From positions 243,687-307,686 of the forward strand of contig JAAOMT010000046.1 in the NCBI GenBank assembly GCA_016748015.1: a stretch of DNA of 64,000 nt. The letters run 5' to 3'. Shown one piece after another: positions 1 to 11,572 of the stretch. The first letter of the stretch is position 1. Each line of letters begins with the position of its first letter. Source of the stretch: Geosiphon pyriformis. Its lineage: Eukaryota; Glomeromycota; Glomeromycetes; Archaeosporales; Geosiphonaceae. A program made the position numbers and the translations under genes. The notes beneath the pieces are model-generated. The model saw nothing but the letters and a program-made list of their open reading frames with translations, was not told the DNA's origin and did no database searches.

Positions 1-925
1 TGCCATTGACAATAATTCCTTCTTTATCTGCCTTGATATTATCCAGTGGTTTGCCATTGCTGGTGAAAATGGTATAGACAAGTTCAGCAGTTTCTTTTTG
101 TTCTTTTTGTTCTTCTTCTTCCTCACTTTCTTCATCATCTGATTCGTCTGATTCATTTTCTTCTGGGCTCTGCTTGGGTACTGGGGGAGTTGTCCAATGG
201 TGACATTTAACCACAATGGGTTTCTCACCACATCTGATGGTTAGTTCACAGAGTTCATAATCAAGCAAAGCTTTTGCTTTCTTGAGTCATTCATTGCCAA
301 CAATGATGGTGTATTTTTTTGCTTCAGATACTTCCATATCAGTTTCAATGCTGATGCCATTGATGCGGACAGGAATAGCTTTGGCTATGCCAAGCCCTTT
401 CTTCTTATCACCATGCACATTGGTCATTGGTCATGTGGATGGTTCATCAATTTTTCTGCCAATTGCTTCAAGAAAGTATTTAGCAATAACACTAACAAAT
501 GATCCACTGTCTAGGATCAAATCAATGAAGTAGCCAGCCACTTGGGCTTTGCAAATTAGAGGAGTGACATTGCTATTGTTAGCAAGTCCAGCTTGGTGAG
601 GGCATTTGTTGGTTTTGGGTGTCTTTTTCTTTGGAATCAGAGATTTGCGAAGATCTTTTCTGAATTGTGGATGGGTCATCAATTGGCCAAAGGTTATATG
701 TGCTGGGGTTTCCATGAGGTTTTTGACAACAGAATAGGGGCCGGATTTTTGTACTATTTCTGGGGGTTTCAACTTTGGAGGGTTTTTGAAAACTTTGGCT
801 TTTGGGGGCTTATTGTTGTCAGCAGTTAATGTAAAAGCTTTATTGGGGTTCAGAACAAAATCAACTTTGGCTTTCTTCTTCTTTCTTGTGGATTCAGAGG
901 GGTTGATTGCTAATTCATCCATGTC
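1..925 (-). pseudogene. Gypsy A: protease region and linker
   Basis: Minus-strand reading shows the retropepsin-like stretch with the LILDSG active-site motif, followed by conserved NVHGDKK and IIVGNEWLKKAKALLDYE blocks found in every family 1 copy here. An acidic D/E/S-rich linker (about 60-170) precedes the missing reverse transcriptase. In the family this enzyme cuts the polyprotein. Assignment rests on the DSG motif and position between gag and RT. Confidence 0.8.
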
Positions 926-1020
926 ATGGTCATCATCAGTTAAGTTAAAAGCAAAAAAAGGGTTTTCTTCTGGTTGGCTTGCACTCTCACCCTTTGGAGG
1001 TGCGCCTACCAGTTTAAAGG

Positions 1021-2292
1021 CTAATAAACAGTGGCTTCAACTAGAGGATCCTCTCCAAAGAAATTGATGTTGGCATGATTGGGTCTTTGGTTGGGCACAT
1101 TGTTGTTGTTGGGTCTGTTGTTCTGAGCATCATTGTTTCTGGGAACTGGTGAAGGCAGTGGAGGATTGTTGCAATCTCTTGAAAAGTGTCCAGTTAATCC
1201 ACAGCAATAGCATACAGGTGGGCCACGATTTTGTTGTCTTTGATAAGGTGGTTGCTGGAGCTGATTGAAGCATGGTTCAAATCTGGGTCTTTGTGGTTGT
1301 TGATTTTCTCTAACTGCTTGGGCTAAGGATTCTAATAACCGGGCAAGATTTGCTGTGAGTCTGTCTATTAACTGTTCATTTGGATCTTGAGTGTGAGTGG
1401 CAAAAGAAGTAGCAGCCATTTGAGGGGCAGGAACCATGACAGGAGCAGGAGCAAAAACTGGTAGTGTGGATCCCAAGTGCATCCTTTGGTTATTTTCAAT
1501 TCTTTGTGCTAATTCAATGGCCATATCCATGGTGGGATTATCTTTCAGGGCCAGGAGGGGCCAAAGAGCATATGATAGATCAGTTCTCAATTCTTTTGTG
1601 AAGGAGTGAATTTTCTGCTCTTCTGTCCAATTTCTCCCAGAGTCTACATGTTTGATTAGCTTTCTAATAGCCTTGGCATATTCAGTCACTACTTCTCCAG
1701 GACCTTGGGTTCTTTTTTCCAATTCCATGTGCCATTTGGATATTAATATTGGGGTTCTGAACTTGGCCTCAAATCGGGTAGTGAAAGAGGTATTTTCTTC
1801 TCCAGCATTGATTGGTGTCCATCTGATTATTCTGTGTTGAGTATTGGCATCTGTTCTTTGTGAGAACCAGGTAGCAGGAGAGCCTTGGAGGTAGCCACCA
1901 ACGATTTGGAACTTGTATTCTTCATCATACTGGTTGGCTGTGACAGTTCTCTCAAAATCATCCAACCATTCAATTGGATCTTGTGCATCACCTCTAAATA
2001 GTGGTAATGGAGAATATAAGAGCTGATTGATACTGTTGTTTCTTTCTTCAAAGTCATTTTCAAAATAAGCTTGGTCAAAGTAATAGGTTGTATAAGCTGT
2101 GTAGGTTTCAGCTGAATGCTCGTTCAGAAACCAGTTCCAAAAGTCTTGGAATTGTCTGCTGGATTGTTTTTCAAGGGGGAAGCAGATCAAGCAGGAGGGC
2201 AGAGGATTAAGTTCAATAAAATCTAGGTCATTTCTGTTGTGTGCTGCAAAGTGTTCTTCTGATTTCTGTGACAGATATGAGTAATCACCCAT
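1021..2292 (-). pseudogene. Gypsy A: gag with CCHC zinc knuckle
   Basis: A long minus-strand reading of about 423 codons begins with MGDYSYLSQ at 2292. It holds a retrotransposon gag-like core (PLFRGDAQDPIEWLDDFER near residues 97-115) and ends with a CCHC knuckle CYCCGLTGHFSRDC near residue 370, flanked by Gln/Pro/Asn-rich sequence. In Ty3/Gypsy elements this protein forms the particle and binds RNA. The start codon lies about 50 bases inside the 5' LTR edge, after the primer-binding site. The clearest gag reading in the window. Confidence 0.88.
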
Positions 2293-2344
2293 ACAATGAG
2301 GGAATAAGTGAATTTTGACAACTTCACAGGGAGCACCACTTTTA

Positions 2345-3001
2345 TGTTACGGATAGTAAGGGAGAACAGTATTGTATGGTAATGGAAATAAACAAAGAGG
2401 GAATTACAATAAGGGAGTGAATTGAATAAGTAGGAATTCAATATGCGTGATCAGTCTCATAAAAATCACAGTCGCTAATCTTTTTTTAAATCTGAAGGTA
2501 GAGGAATAGTCCGTGATTGTCAACAAGATAACACTGCTGCTATTATTCTATGCCTCAACTCAGCGATTCTTAGAATCAATAACAGGTATCATTGTACTTT
2601 TCAATCATTTCTTTATTCAATGAATTACAAGAGCAAGCCAATTGCTTCTCAGGCTAATTCTAACAAATACAAATCAAGAAGGGGAAAAGATAAGGCATGT
2701 GAATGCCAACAAGTAGATACTTAAAGGTAAGGAAAGGAGAATAAGCAATTATGAGAGGAAGTAATTGATATTGTTTATTTCGTTACTTTGATCATGTTTT
2801 TCTACAGCTAAGGGAATCATCGCTTATATAGCTATCTAAAGTAGTCAACGACCAGGTCAATGATCAGGTCAATGATCAGGTCAACAGTCAGGTCATTAAT
2901 CAGGTCAATGATCACTATCTAAAAATAGGGTGGCTAATTATATGACATCAGTGGCTAATACATGTGATAACTAATAAAAACTATGGGTTTCAACCATAGC
3001 A
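2345..3001 (-). repeat. LTR of Gypsy A (5' LTR)
   Basis: On the minus strand the LTR runs from TGCTATGG-type to GTAACA-type ends, matching the TGTTA...TAACA termini of the other copies. It contains the TATA motif CTATATAAG (plus-strand 2824-2835 region) and, next to it (about 2849-2922), several 12-bp tandem units. It belongs to the same central subtype as D, with a segment about GAAGGGGAAAAGATAAGG not found in B, C, E, F or I. Confidence 0.85.
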
Positions 3002-3502
3002 GTAGGACTGTACATGCCTGCTTCTAAATCGCCTACTGAGAGAACAGTAGCTAAAGAAATTAGAAAACTTTTGGGAGACATTGTACAGAGCAAAGAAATT
3101 ATCATAGTAGCAGGCGATTTGAATGAAGATCTGTCATCTAAGTTACTTAAGGAAACATATGCTACAAATAAGGCCAAAGCTTGTCCAACTGCTGCAACAT
3201 TACAACATATGAATTTAGTGGATACACATGGGGCATATGCAACAAACAATCCAGAAAAGACATGGGCATCAAATGGGATACAAAGAAGATTTGACTATGT
3301 ATTTACTGATGCAGTTACAGCCTCACTGGTCACAAACATTGGGGTGATTGATGTTAATGAATTCTTTAGCACTGATCACAAAGCTGTAGTGACAATCATC
3401 CAATCTGACAGAATATTGGCAGGCACTAAAAAATCTAGATCTGGAAGAAAAAAGTGTAGCACAACTATGATTGATGTTAAAAAGGCATCTGGAGTCCAAT
3501 GA
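3002..3502 (+). pseudogene. LINE endonuclease domain (APE type), N-terminus missing
   Basis: Encodes the C-terminal two thirds of an exonuclease/endonuclease/phosphatase-fold nuclease that nicks target DNA for target-primed reverse transcription. Visible motifs are GDLNED (about 3116-3133), RFDYVFTD (about 3289-3312) and STDHKAV (about 3370-3390). The codons GLY upstream of the first ATG (3014) stay in frame up to 3002, where the Gypsy LTR starts, so the ATG is internal and not the true start. The N-terminal Asn/Glu catalytic motifs are absent from the window. The frame is closed by TGA at 3500-3502 (a CGA-to-TGA change would explain it) and continues in the same frame beyond. Confidence 0.85.
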
Positions 3503-5515
3503 GAAATCTATGCTAGAGAATCTGATCGACTAACAGATAAAGCACAAAGAAAATCAATAGATAACAGCAAGAATGATCTAAACCAGATGTGGCTTACAAT
3601 CAAGGAGATTGTGTTACAAGCTGCTGAGTGCCTACTGAAAAAGAAAGTGGGAGCCTGGTCTGTACACACAAAAAAAGAATGCATAGATCACAAGCTTGTT
3701 AAGATTGTTGCTGATATAATCAAACAAATAAGAGTAAACAATGCAGATATGCACGATAACAATGTTATGCAGTTGTTGGCCAAATGGAAACAGCTGAAAC
3801 CTGAGGCAGTTAATGCATATCTGATGACTCTCCCAAGAGATAAGCTAATTGTGGAACTACTCAATATTAAGAAAGAATACAGATCAATGCTGTGAGCTAG
3901 GATCAGGCTACAACAGCAGAGACAGATAGTGGACAATATCATTAGGAGACAACAAAACTTTGATCTAAACAAAGGAGCTATGATCAAAAGCATCATGAAC
4001 AGAAAAAGACAAAGAATTGTACTAGACCATGTAATTGAAAAAGGCAAATTTCATGATGATCCTGATAAAATTAAAAAGCTAGTAAACAAAAAAGCCCAAG
4101 GATGGACCAGAACAAGAAGCATTGAGCCTAACCTATGGAAAAGTTGGGAACACAGATTTGAACCAATCGAAAGCATTCCAGATCATACCTTTGATGGTGT
4201 AATGGATGAATTAACAAATGAGAAATTGGAACACATATTGAGCCACACACCCCATAACAAAGCCCCTGGTCCATCAGGCATTCAAGCTGAACTCTGGAGG
4301 AAGGCTGGATCTAATACCAAGTCTAAACTGAAAACATTGCTCAATGCTTGCATTAAAGCAGCAAACATGCCTGAGGAGTGGAGAGTAGCACAAGTCATAC
4401 TGATTCCAAAGCCAAAAGAATGGGGTGGCAATATTGACATCACCAGGCTGATCACACTCATTGAAAGCACCAGAAAAATCTTAACAAAGATTCTAACTGT
4501 GAGAATATCAAAAGCATGTGAACTCCACAATGTCCTAAAAGGTTACAATACCTCAGTATTAAAGAATACTTCTACAGCAGTGCCTATTCATGTGATTAAT
4601 GCTGTAGCTGAACATGCAAGAGAATTTGATAAGGAAGCTTGGTTTACATTTCAGAACATGAAAAAGGCATATGATTTAGTGGGATGGAAACCCATGGAAG
4701 CTGCACTAAAGAGGATTAAGATGAACAATAGGTTTACTGAGCTGTTTGGCTTGATGCACAACAATAGAAGCAACAGGATAATAACTGAATTTGGGTTGAG
4801 TGATGAATATCAAGTACAGGATGGACTGGATCAGGGGGAAACAAGCTCACCCATCATGTGGAGAATTTTCTATGACTCCTTACTGTGTGAAGTAAAACAA
4901 GCCAATTATAGTCAGGGATACAAACTGACAGCAGCATGGAAAAAGTGGGATAATCAAGTGGATACACAATCTCTGTTGGTGTCAGTGAATCATCTTGTTT
5001 TCGTCGATGACACAGTGTGGATAGCTAACTCAAGACAAGGAATGCAAAGTATTTTGGACACAGCCAGCTCCTTTTTTAGAATGGTAGATATTGAGATCAA
5101 CTTAGGAAAGACTGAGACAATGGTGGTCAGACCCTCTAAAAAGAAATCTTTGATGGTGGAGCCACTAAAATTTGGTCCAAACAAACAAATCTTGAAATTG
5201 TTGGATCCATCTACATGTACCCGATATTTGGGAGTATGGATCAAAGCAGATGGGAAAAATGAGACTGTTCTAAAAATGATAAGATCTGACATTGAAGCAG
5301 TGTGTGCAGTCATCAGAAAAAAACACATAACTGAGAAACAGGCCATTTACATTTTTAACAGTGTACTTAGTCCAGCTATTGAATTCAGATCTCAGTTGAC
5401 TCATATTCCTAATAGCTGGACTAGAAAATGGAATTCAAAGATTTCAGCCACTGTGAAGAAAAAAGCAAAACTCTCAGTAGACTTTCCAGCCAGTGCCATG
5501 CATCACTCATCCTAG
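3503..5515 (+). pseudogene. LINE reverse transcriptase
   Basis: Same reading frame as the endonuclease. A helical linker (3503-4200) has an in-frame TGA at 3893-3895. The RT follows: HNKAPGPSGI (about 4255), LIPKPKEW, the motif A position FQNMKKAYD (about 4651-4677), the motif B region GLDQGETSSPIMW (about 4822-4860) and motif C FVDDT (about 5000-5015). In motif A the usual catalytic Asp is Asn, one G-to-A change away, so this copy should be inactive even apart from its stops. A TAG at 5513-5515 closes the longest open stretch. RT copies the element's RNA at the nicked target. Confidence 0.88.
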
Positions 5516-7328
5516 TATAACCTGTTCAAGATTGATGATATACAAGCAAAAAGCAAGATCACAGATTTGTTAGTTAGATTGAACAGTGCTAATATTGCTG
5601 GAATGGCTACAAAAATCAGACTAGCCAACTTGCAGGCACAGAGATGGTCAGCTCATAGTATAATTGAATATCCCACCAATGAATGATCCAAGCCAGGGGT
5701 TAATCTTATAGCAAACATTATACAGATGATGGAAAAAAAAAACATCTCATTCAAGAGCAATGGTAATACACATGGGATACCTGAATCTTCAAGACCACAG
5801 GCGTATTTAATTGAGTCTATCTTACCTTCAAATGAAACCTACATTAAAGTTAGAAGCTTACTAAGAAAGGAAAACTTGTTGTACTTGCATCAGATACAGA
5901 ACAATGATGAGTTGTTGATGACATGGTTGGACTTTACAAGGAAGTACAAACAAAGCGATAGTGGTAGAATTCCCAGATGGTTTAAGATTTTAGAATCTAC
6001 AATCATTATGGATAAATACAGAAACATTGATGTAGCACAATGTGAGACATTGGGTATGCACATACTGACTAACCAAATACCAGATGATTTAGAAACAATG
6101 CAAAGAGACACTATTTACATCCATATCCCTGACACTTTACTATCACAATGGAAGAGTGTACGAGAGAAGTTGAGACTCAGGAAAGAGATAGAAATATCAA
6201 CAGATGGCTCACTGGTAAAGGCTGGTTCTGAGGAAGCAAGAGGAGCAGCTGCCTTCATAACACATGGGATAGAGGCTGAATTTGGTATAGCAATTGATGG
6301 AACATTGTCATCAACAAAAGCAGAGGCAAAGGCTGTATTGCTAGCTTTGGAAGCAGTGCCTTACAGATGTAAACTAATAATAAACATGGATAGTCAAGCA
6401 GTGATGGCAATGGCTCAAAGATGGTTGTCCAAAGATTCTCTCCTGTCTATTAGAAATCAGCTTAAAACCTCAAACTGGCACACATGGAATGCAATCAGAG
6501 CGATAATAAGGGAAAAAAAGATTGACCTCAGCATGAACAAAGTGGCTGCACATACTGGTATATTTGAAAAATGAGAAGGCTGACAAACTAGCCAAAGGAT
6601 CTACTGCTCTTGATACAATGAGGTGGGCCTACAATGCTAAGGAGACTGCATACATTCTTGTTTGTAGAGGAGTTGAATTGGATCTGAATATCAGGCATTT
6701 TCTGAACAAACAGGCTAGTCTTTAATCAGCTTTAGACTGGATAGGCAACAACAAAGTCCAAGAAACAATAATATCTATAGACCAAGACATAGACTGGATA
6801 AGTACAACCAAGATTTGGAACTGGGATGGTAAAATGTTATCAGGCTTCACCTCAGCTAATTCTTCAGCAATGTGCACATTTATTATGAAATCATTTCACA
6901 ACATGCTGCCAACAGCAGAGGTGCTATACAACAGATGTCCCCATGTATACTTGAATAATCTTTGCAAGACATGTCACAGGGAAGTGGAAACCAACCAGCA
7001 CTTTTGGAAATGCTCTTTGAATACCCTAAAGGGCAAGACACTGATTGATGATATAAAAAATAAGTGGATACAGTGCCTTTCAAAGGCTGTGAGAGGGGGA
7101 CACGAAGCCCAAAACACTGATGAGAAGATTGTACTGTCTAAGAAATACATCATGTCAATGTCTAATGTAGATCTGCTATGTAAAAGACTGGTCAATAAGC
7201 AATTTGGAAGGATCAATACCTTTTCTGACATCAACCTAAGGACTAGCAATAAAGTATTGATTAAGGTGTGTAAATGGGCAGTTACTCAAGCAAGGAATAG
7301 ATTGTGGGGAGAATGTTGCAAACTGTAA
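5516..7328 (+). pseudogene. LINE C-terminal region with RNase H and Cys/His motif
   Basis: Continues in the RT frame, with a TGA at 5684-5686. RNase H lies at about 6190-6560: STDGSLVKAG carries the first Asp, TKAEAKAVLLALEA the Glu, and INMDSQAV the next Asp, with AAHTG near the end. At about 6566-6575 an extra A in an A-run shifts the frame; the text then reads on in the next frame as a typical NEKADKLAKGST RNase H end. A TAA at 6723-6725 (from CAA) follows. The last part (6834-7328) includes CKTCHREVETNQHFWKC, a C-x2-C...H...C motif common at LINE C-termini. The stop at 7326-7328 is probably native. Confidence 0.85.
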
Positions 7329-7698
7329 ACTGAATGGGAAAAAACAATGGGTATTGATAATAGGGTCAAGTGAAATCCAACTGGTGGCTCCAGTGTAGAT
7401 AGCATTTCAAGGAATAGTGGTAGAGTTATTGGTAAACCCATAGTCAAAGTAGGTGATGTTTCTACACAGTGTAATAGTATACTGACTGATGTTTTTTGTG
7501 GTAGGAGTACTATGTGTGATAGTGTAATACCCCATAAATTTGGTTATACTAGTGTGTAGTTAGGCATAACCACTTAGTGGTTAGCCACATCTTGTAATTT
7601 AGATTATTGGATGAGTTGGCTTTATGAAAAGATCATGCTTTGTAAGTGTGGCTAAACTAATAAAAGACCAGCGTGGCTACACGTTAACAAAAAAAAAA
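7329..7698 (+). other. LINE 3' untranslated region, hairpin and A-tail
   Basis: Non-coding sequence between the LINE stop and its A10 tail (7689-7698). It contains a perfect 7+1+7 palindrome AACCACTTAGTGGTT at 7568-7582, and an AATAAA signal inside CTAATAAAAGACC (about 7656-7668). Many LINE reverse transcriptases recognise 3' hairpins in their RNA; that role here is inference. Confidence 0.6.
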
Positions 7699-8400
7699 TG
7701 ACCAAGGAACTGGATAGATTGGCATCCAAAGAAAGATTTGATTGAGTTGATCTTAAGGCCAGCATTTCTGAGCAGGTCAAAAACCTTCTGTAAATGTTCA
7801 AGATGTTCATCCCAGGTTTTTGAATATACCATTATGTCATCCAAGTAAACCAGAACAAAGTTTTCTTTTACTGATTCAAACACTTTATCCATTAGGCATT
7901 AAAAAATAGGAGGAGCATTGGTAAGATCAAAAGGCATGACTGTAAATTCATAGGTGCCATACTTGGTAATGAAAACAGTTTTCTTTCTGCTTTCTGGATC
8001 CATCTCTACTTGCCAGAATCCAGCAGTTAAGTCAATGGTTGAGAAGAAAGCAGCACCATTGAATTTATCTAGCATTGTATCAATTTTGGAGAGTGGATAC
8101 ATGTCTCTTATAGTGATGGCATTTAATTGGTGGTAGTCAACACAAAAGTGTAGAGTTCCACCTTTCTTAAATACCACTACAACTGGGAAAGCCCATTTAC
8201 TCTTGGTTTCTTGTATAAATCCAAGATCTTTCATCTGGTTTATCTCTTTCTTAATAAATTCATCATTGTGTCAATTGGATTGATAAGGCATCAAATGGAT
8301 GAGGCAAGTTTCTTTTGTGGTGATGGTGTGTTGTATTACATGGGTTCATCCAGGAGTATCACCTTCTTTTGAAATTACTGGGCTATTTCTAGCCAACAGA
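7699..8400 (-). pseudogene. Gypsy B: reverse transcriptase fragment
   Basis: Minus-strand text includes LHFCVDYHQLNAIT, FFSTIDLTAGFWQVEMDP, FTVMPFDLTNAP and YLDDIMVYSKTWDEHL, the fingers, palm and YLDD motifs of Ty3/Gypsy RT. Cut at the left by the LINE tail just past the YLDD block. Confidence 0.85.
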
Positions 8401-9572
8401 TTTTCAATGTCCACTTTTCTTTCTTCAGGAGAAGGTTCTCTTTGTTTTACAACTAATAATTAGATTTCAGGTGGTTCATTCTCAAAGGTTTTTTGTACTT
8501 TAAGTTTTTCTTGAGGTATCAAGCTAATTGGTTCCCAATCTTTGTAATAGATCAGGCAGAATTTGCATTCATCACTTGGTGAATACAAAAGTTTATTACA
8601 CTAGCACTGTGCACAAGAACCATGCCACCAATAACTGTATTTGGCTTTTTTGCCAGGTTTTTTGTCAAAGATTCTTCTGAAGATATCATAGTAAGGCCAG
8701 CAGATCAGCTTGCCATTCACCATGATTCCTTTTTTGTCAGCTTTAACATTGTCCAGTGGCTTGCTATTGCTGGTGAAAATAGTATAGGCAAGTTCAACAG
8801 TTTCTTTTTGTTCTTCTTGATCTTTATCATTGCTTTCATTATCATCTGATTCATCTGATTGTTCTTCTTCTTGGTTCTGTTGGGTTACTGGAGGAGTTGT
8901 CCAATAACAGCACTTAACCACAATGGGTTTTTCACCATATCTGATGGTTAGTTCACAAAGTTCATAATCAAGCAAGGCTTTTGCTTTCTTGAGCCATTCA
9001 TTGCCAACTATTATGGTGTATTCTTTTGCTTCAGATACTTCCATGTCAGTTTCAATGCTAATGCCATTGGTTCGGACAGGAACAGCTTTGGCTATGCTCA
9101 GACTTTTCTTTTTGTCACCATGTACATTGGTCATTGGTCTTGTGGATGGTTCATCAATTTTTCTGCCAATTGCTTCTAAAAAGTGTTTGGCAATAACACT
9201 AACAGATGATCCACTGTCCAGCATCAAATCAATAAAGTAGCCAGCCACTTGGGCTTTGCAAATCAGAGAAGTAACATTGCTGTTGTCAGCAAGTCCAGCT
9301 TGACAAGGACACTTGTTGGTTTTTGGTGTCTTCTTCTTTGGTATTAATGATTTGTGAAGGTTTTTTCTGAATTGGGGATGGGTCATTAACTGGCCAAAGG
9401 TAATGTGAGCAGGAGGTTCTAACTTTGGAGGATTTTTAAAAACTTTAGCTTTTGGTAGCTCATTGTTATCAGCAGTTGATGTGGAGGCTTTCTTTGGATC
9501 TATAACGAAATCAACCTTGGCTTTCTTCTTCTTTCTTGTTGGTTCAGAAGTGTTGATTGCTAGTTCATCCAT
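8401..9572 (-). pseudogene. Gypsy B: protease and cysteine-rich linker
   Basis: Reads from MDELAINTSE at 9572 through LMLDSGSSVSVIAKHF (retropepsin active site) and the IIVGNEWLKKAKALLDYE block to an acidic stretch and YSYWWHGSCAQC, the start of the linker's cysteine motif. The family normally continues from here directly into RT. Protease function in polyprotein cleavage is known for the family. Confidence 0.85.
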
Positions 9573-9655
9573 GTCATGGTCATCATCAGTTAGATTAAAA
9601 GCATAAAAGGGGTTTTCTTCTGGTTGGCTTGCACTTTCACCATTTGAAGGTGCAC

Positions 9656-11186
9656 TTACCAGTTTAAAGACTGATAAACAGTGGCTTTCACTAGGGGATT
9701 CTCTCCAAAGAAATTGATGTTGGCATGATTGGATCTTTGATTGAGAACATTATTATTGTTGGGTCTGTTATTCTGAGTGTCATTATTTCTAGAAGCTGGA
9801 AGAGGCAATGAAGGATTGTCACAGTCTCTTAAGAAGTGTTCAGTTAGCCCACAGTAATAGCACACAGGTGGGCTGCAATTTTGCTGTCTTTGATATGGTG
9901 GTTGTTGAGGCTAATTGAAGTGGGGTTCAAATCTGGGTCTTTGGAGTTGTTGATTTTCTCTAACTGCTTGGGCCAAAGATTCCAGTAGCTGGGCAAGATT
10001 AGCTGTGAGTCTATCTATTAACTGTTTATTTGGGTCTTGAGTTTGGGCAGCAAAAGAGGCAGCAGCCATTTGTGAAGCTGGAGCCATGGCAGGAGCAAAA
10101 GCAAAAACTGGAAGTGTGGATCCCAAATGCATCCTTTGGTTATCTTTAATTCTTTGTGCCAGTTCAATAGCCATGCTATTGTTGGGTTGTCTTTTAAAGC
10201 CAAGAGAGACCAAAAAGCATACAATAGATCAGTTTTTAATCCTTTTGTGAAGGAATGGATCTTTTGCTCTTCTGTCCAGTTTCTCCTGAAGTCTACATGT
10301 TTGATTAGCTTTCTGATAGCTTTGGCATATTCAGTTACTACTTCTCCAATTCCATGTGCCATTTGGATATTAATATTGGAGTTCTGAACTTGGTCTCAAA
10401 CTGATTAGTGAAAAAGGTATTTTTTTCTCCAGCATTGGTTGGTGTCCATTTGATTATTTGGTGTTGAGCATTGGCATCTGTTTCTTGTGAGAACCAGGTA
10501 GCAGGAGAGCCTTGGAGATAGCCACCAATGATTTGGAACTTGTATTTTTCATCATACTAGTTGGCTGTGGCAGCTCTCTCAAAATCATCCAACCATTCAA
10601 TTGGATCTTGTGTATCACCTTTAAATAGTGGTAGTGGAGTATTGTTTCTTCTTCATAGAGCAGTTTGTATATCTTGGAGGGCGGCCAGAATGTTTGCTTG
10701 CATGGGGTCATTAGCCATTGGTTCAGGGGTAACTGTTTGTATAGATGAGTTTGATTTGCTTAATAAAAAGTCAAAAACAGGAGCAGTTTGGTAGCTTTCT
10801 TCTTCTGTTTCAAAGGAAGTTTCAGTTGATTGATGGGCAGCAATTCAAGTATGGATTTGATGATTCAGATATTCGAAATCAAAGAGCTGTTGTTCAAAGG
10901 TTGTGGAATATAAAAGCTGATTAATGCTGTTGTTTCTTTCTACAAAGTTGTCTTTAAAATAAGCTTGATCAAAGTAATAAGTTGTATAGGCTGTATAAAT
11001 TTCAGCTGAATGCTTATTCAAGAACCAGTTCCAAAAATCTTGGAATTGTTTGCTGGATTGTTCTTTAATGGGGAAGCAAATCAAGCAGGAAGGCAAAGGA
11101 TTGAGTTCAATAATGTCTAGATTGTTTTTGTTGTGTGCTTTAAAGTGTTCTTCTGATTGTTGTGGCAGGTATGAATAATCACCCAT
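9656..11186 (-). pseudogene. Gypsy B: gag
   Basis: Minus-strand gag starting with MGDYSYLPQQSEEHF at 11186 and ending near a CCHC knuckle (CYYCGLTEHFLRDC, about 9820-9865). The middle has the same QDPIEWLDDFE-like core as copy A. Broken. Confidence 0.82.
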
Positions 11187-11238
11187 ACAATAGGAAACAA
11201 AGTGGATTTTGACAATTTTACAGGGAACACCACTTTTA

Positions 11239-11572
11239 TGTTATGGGTTGGAGTAACAAGCTAACAAATAGTAAGGGAGAACAGGATTGTAAGGTGATGG
11301 AAATAATCAAAAGGGAATTTAACTTCAAAGAGCAAATTGAATAAGTATGGATTCAATGTGTGAAATCAGTTTTATAAAATATCTCAGTTGCTATTCTTTT
11401 CAAAAAGTAATTGGGGAATCTGAAGGTAGAGGGATAGTCCATACTGTCAACAAATGATCACACTTGATATAATTCTATGTTTCACATCAGCACTCTTAGA
11501 ATTCAATATCAAGTATCAGATGTGCTCTTTAGTCATGTTTTATTCAATAATCTTCAAATGCTACACTTATAC
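11239..11572 (-). repeat. Truncated 5' LTR of Gypsy B
   Basis: Begins with TGTTATGGGTTGGAG on the plus strand, the family 1 LTR edge, and stops at 11572 where a second complete LTR (11573) starts. It covers about half an LTR. The rest of B's LTR was displaced when C inserted; it is not found to the right of C in this window. Confidence 0.82.

Larger units (their letters stand above)
1..3001 (-). mobile_element. Gypsy family 1, copy A (partial, left end outside window)
   Basis: Ty3/Gypsy LTR retrotransposon fossil read on the minus strand. Its 5' LTR is at the right (2345-3001), followed leftward by gag and the protease region; pol and the 3' LTR lie beyond the window start. The LTR end abuts sequence inside the endonuclease domain of the LINE that begins at 3002, so A appears to be inserted into that LINE. 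It is very similar to copy D and shares D's LTR subtype, so it is among the youngest copies here. Broken, with few breaks visible in the part present. Confidence 0.9.
3002..7698 (+). mobile_element. LINE (APE endonuclease, RT, RNase H), 5' truncated in window
   Basis: Non-LTR retrotransposon on the plus strand, ending in a run of ten A at 7689-7698. The domain order is APE-type endonuclease, reverse transcriptase, RNase H, then a C-terminal Cys/His motif, as in RNase H-bearing LINE clades (I/Tad/R1-like; exact clade not assigned). The 5' part of the endonuclease is cut off by the LTR of Gypsy A. The 3' end joins the RT region of Gypsy B, so the LINE was probably inserted into B and later received A. 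Five in-frame stops and one single-base frame change break the coding region; each stop is one C-to-T change from a sense codon. Confidence 0.9.
7699..11572 (-). mobile_element. Gypsy family 1, copy B (partial)
   Basis: Minus-strand Gypsy fossil. From left to right (3' to 5') it shows an RT fragment, cysteine-rich linker, protease, gag and a truncated 5' LTR (11239-11572). Its RNase H, integrase and 3' LTR are absent here; they would be expected left of the window if the LINE (tail at 7689-7698) was inserted into B. At the right, copy C's 3' LTR begins inside B's LTR, so C is a second insertion into B. Broken in several places. Confidence 0.87.

Noticed and set aside
2849-2922. Short regularly spaced repeats suggestive of a CRISPR array
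   Set aside because: They are contiguous 12-bp units inside LTRs with no spacers, repeated at every family 1 LTR, in a eukaryotic genome.
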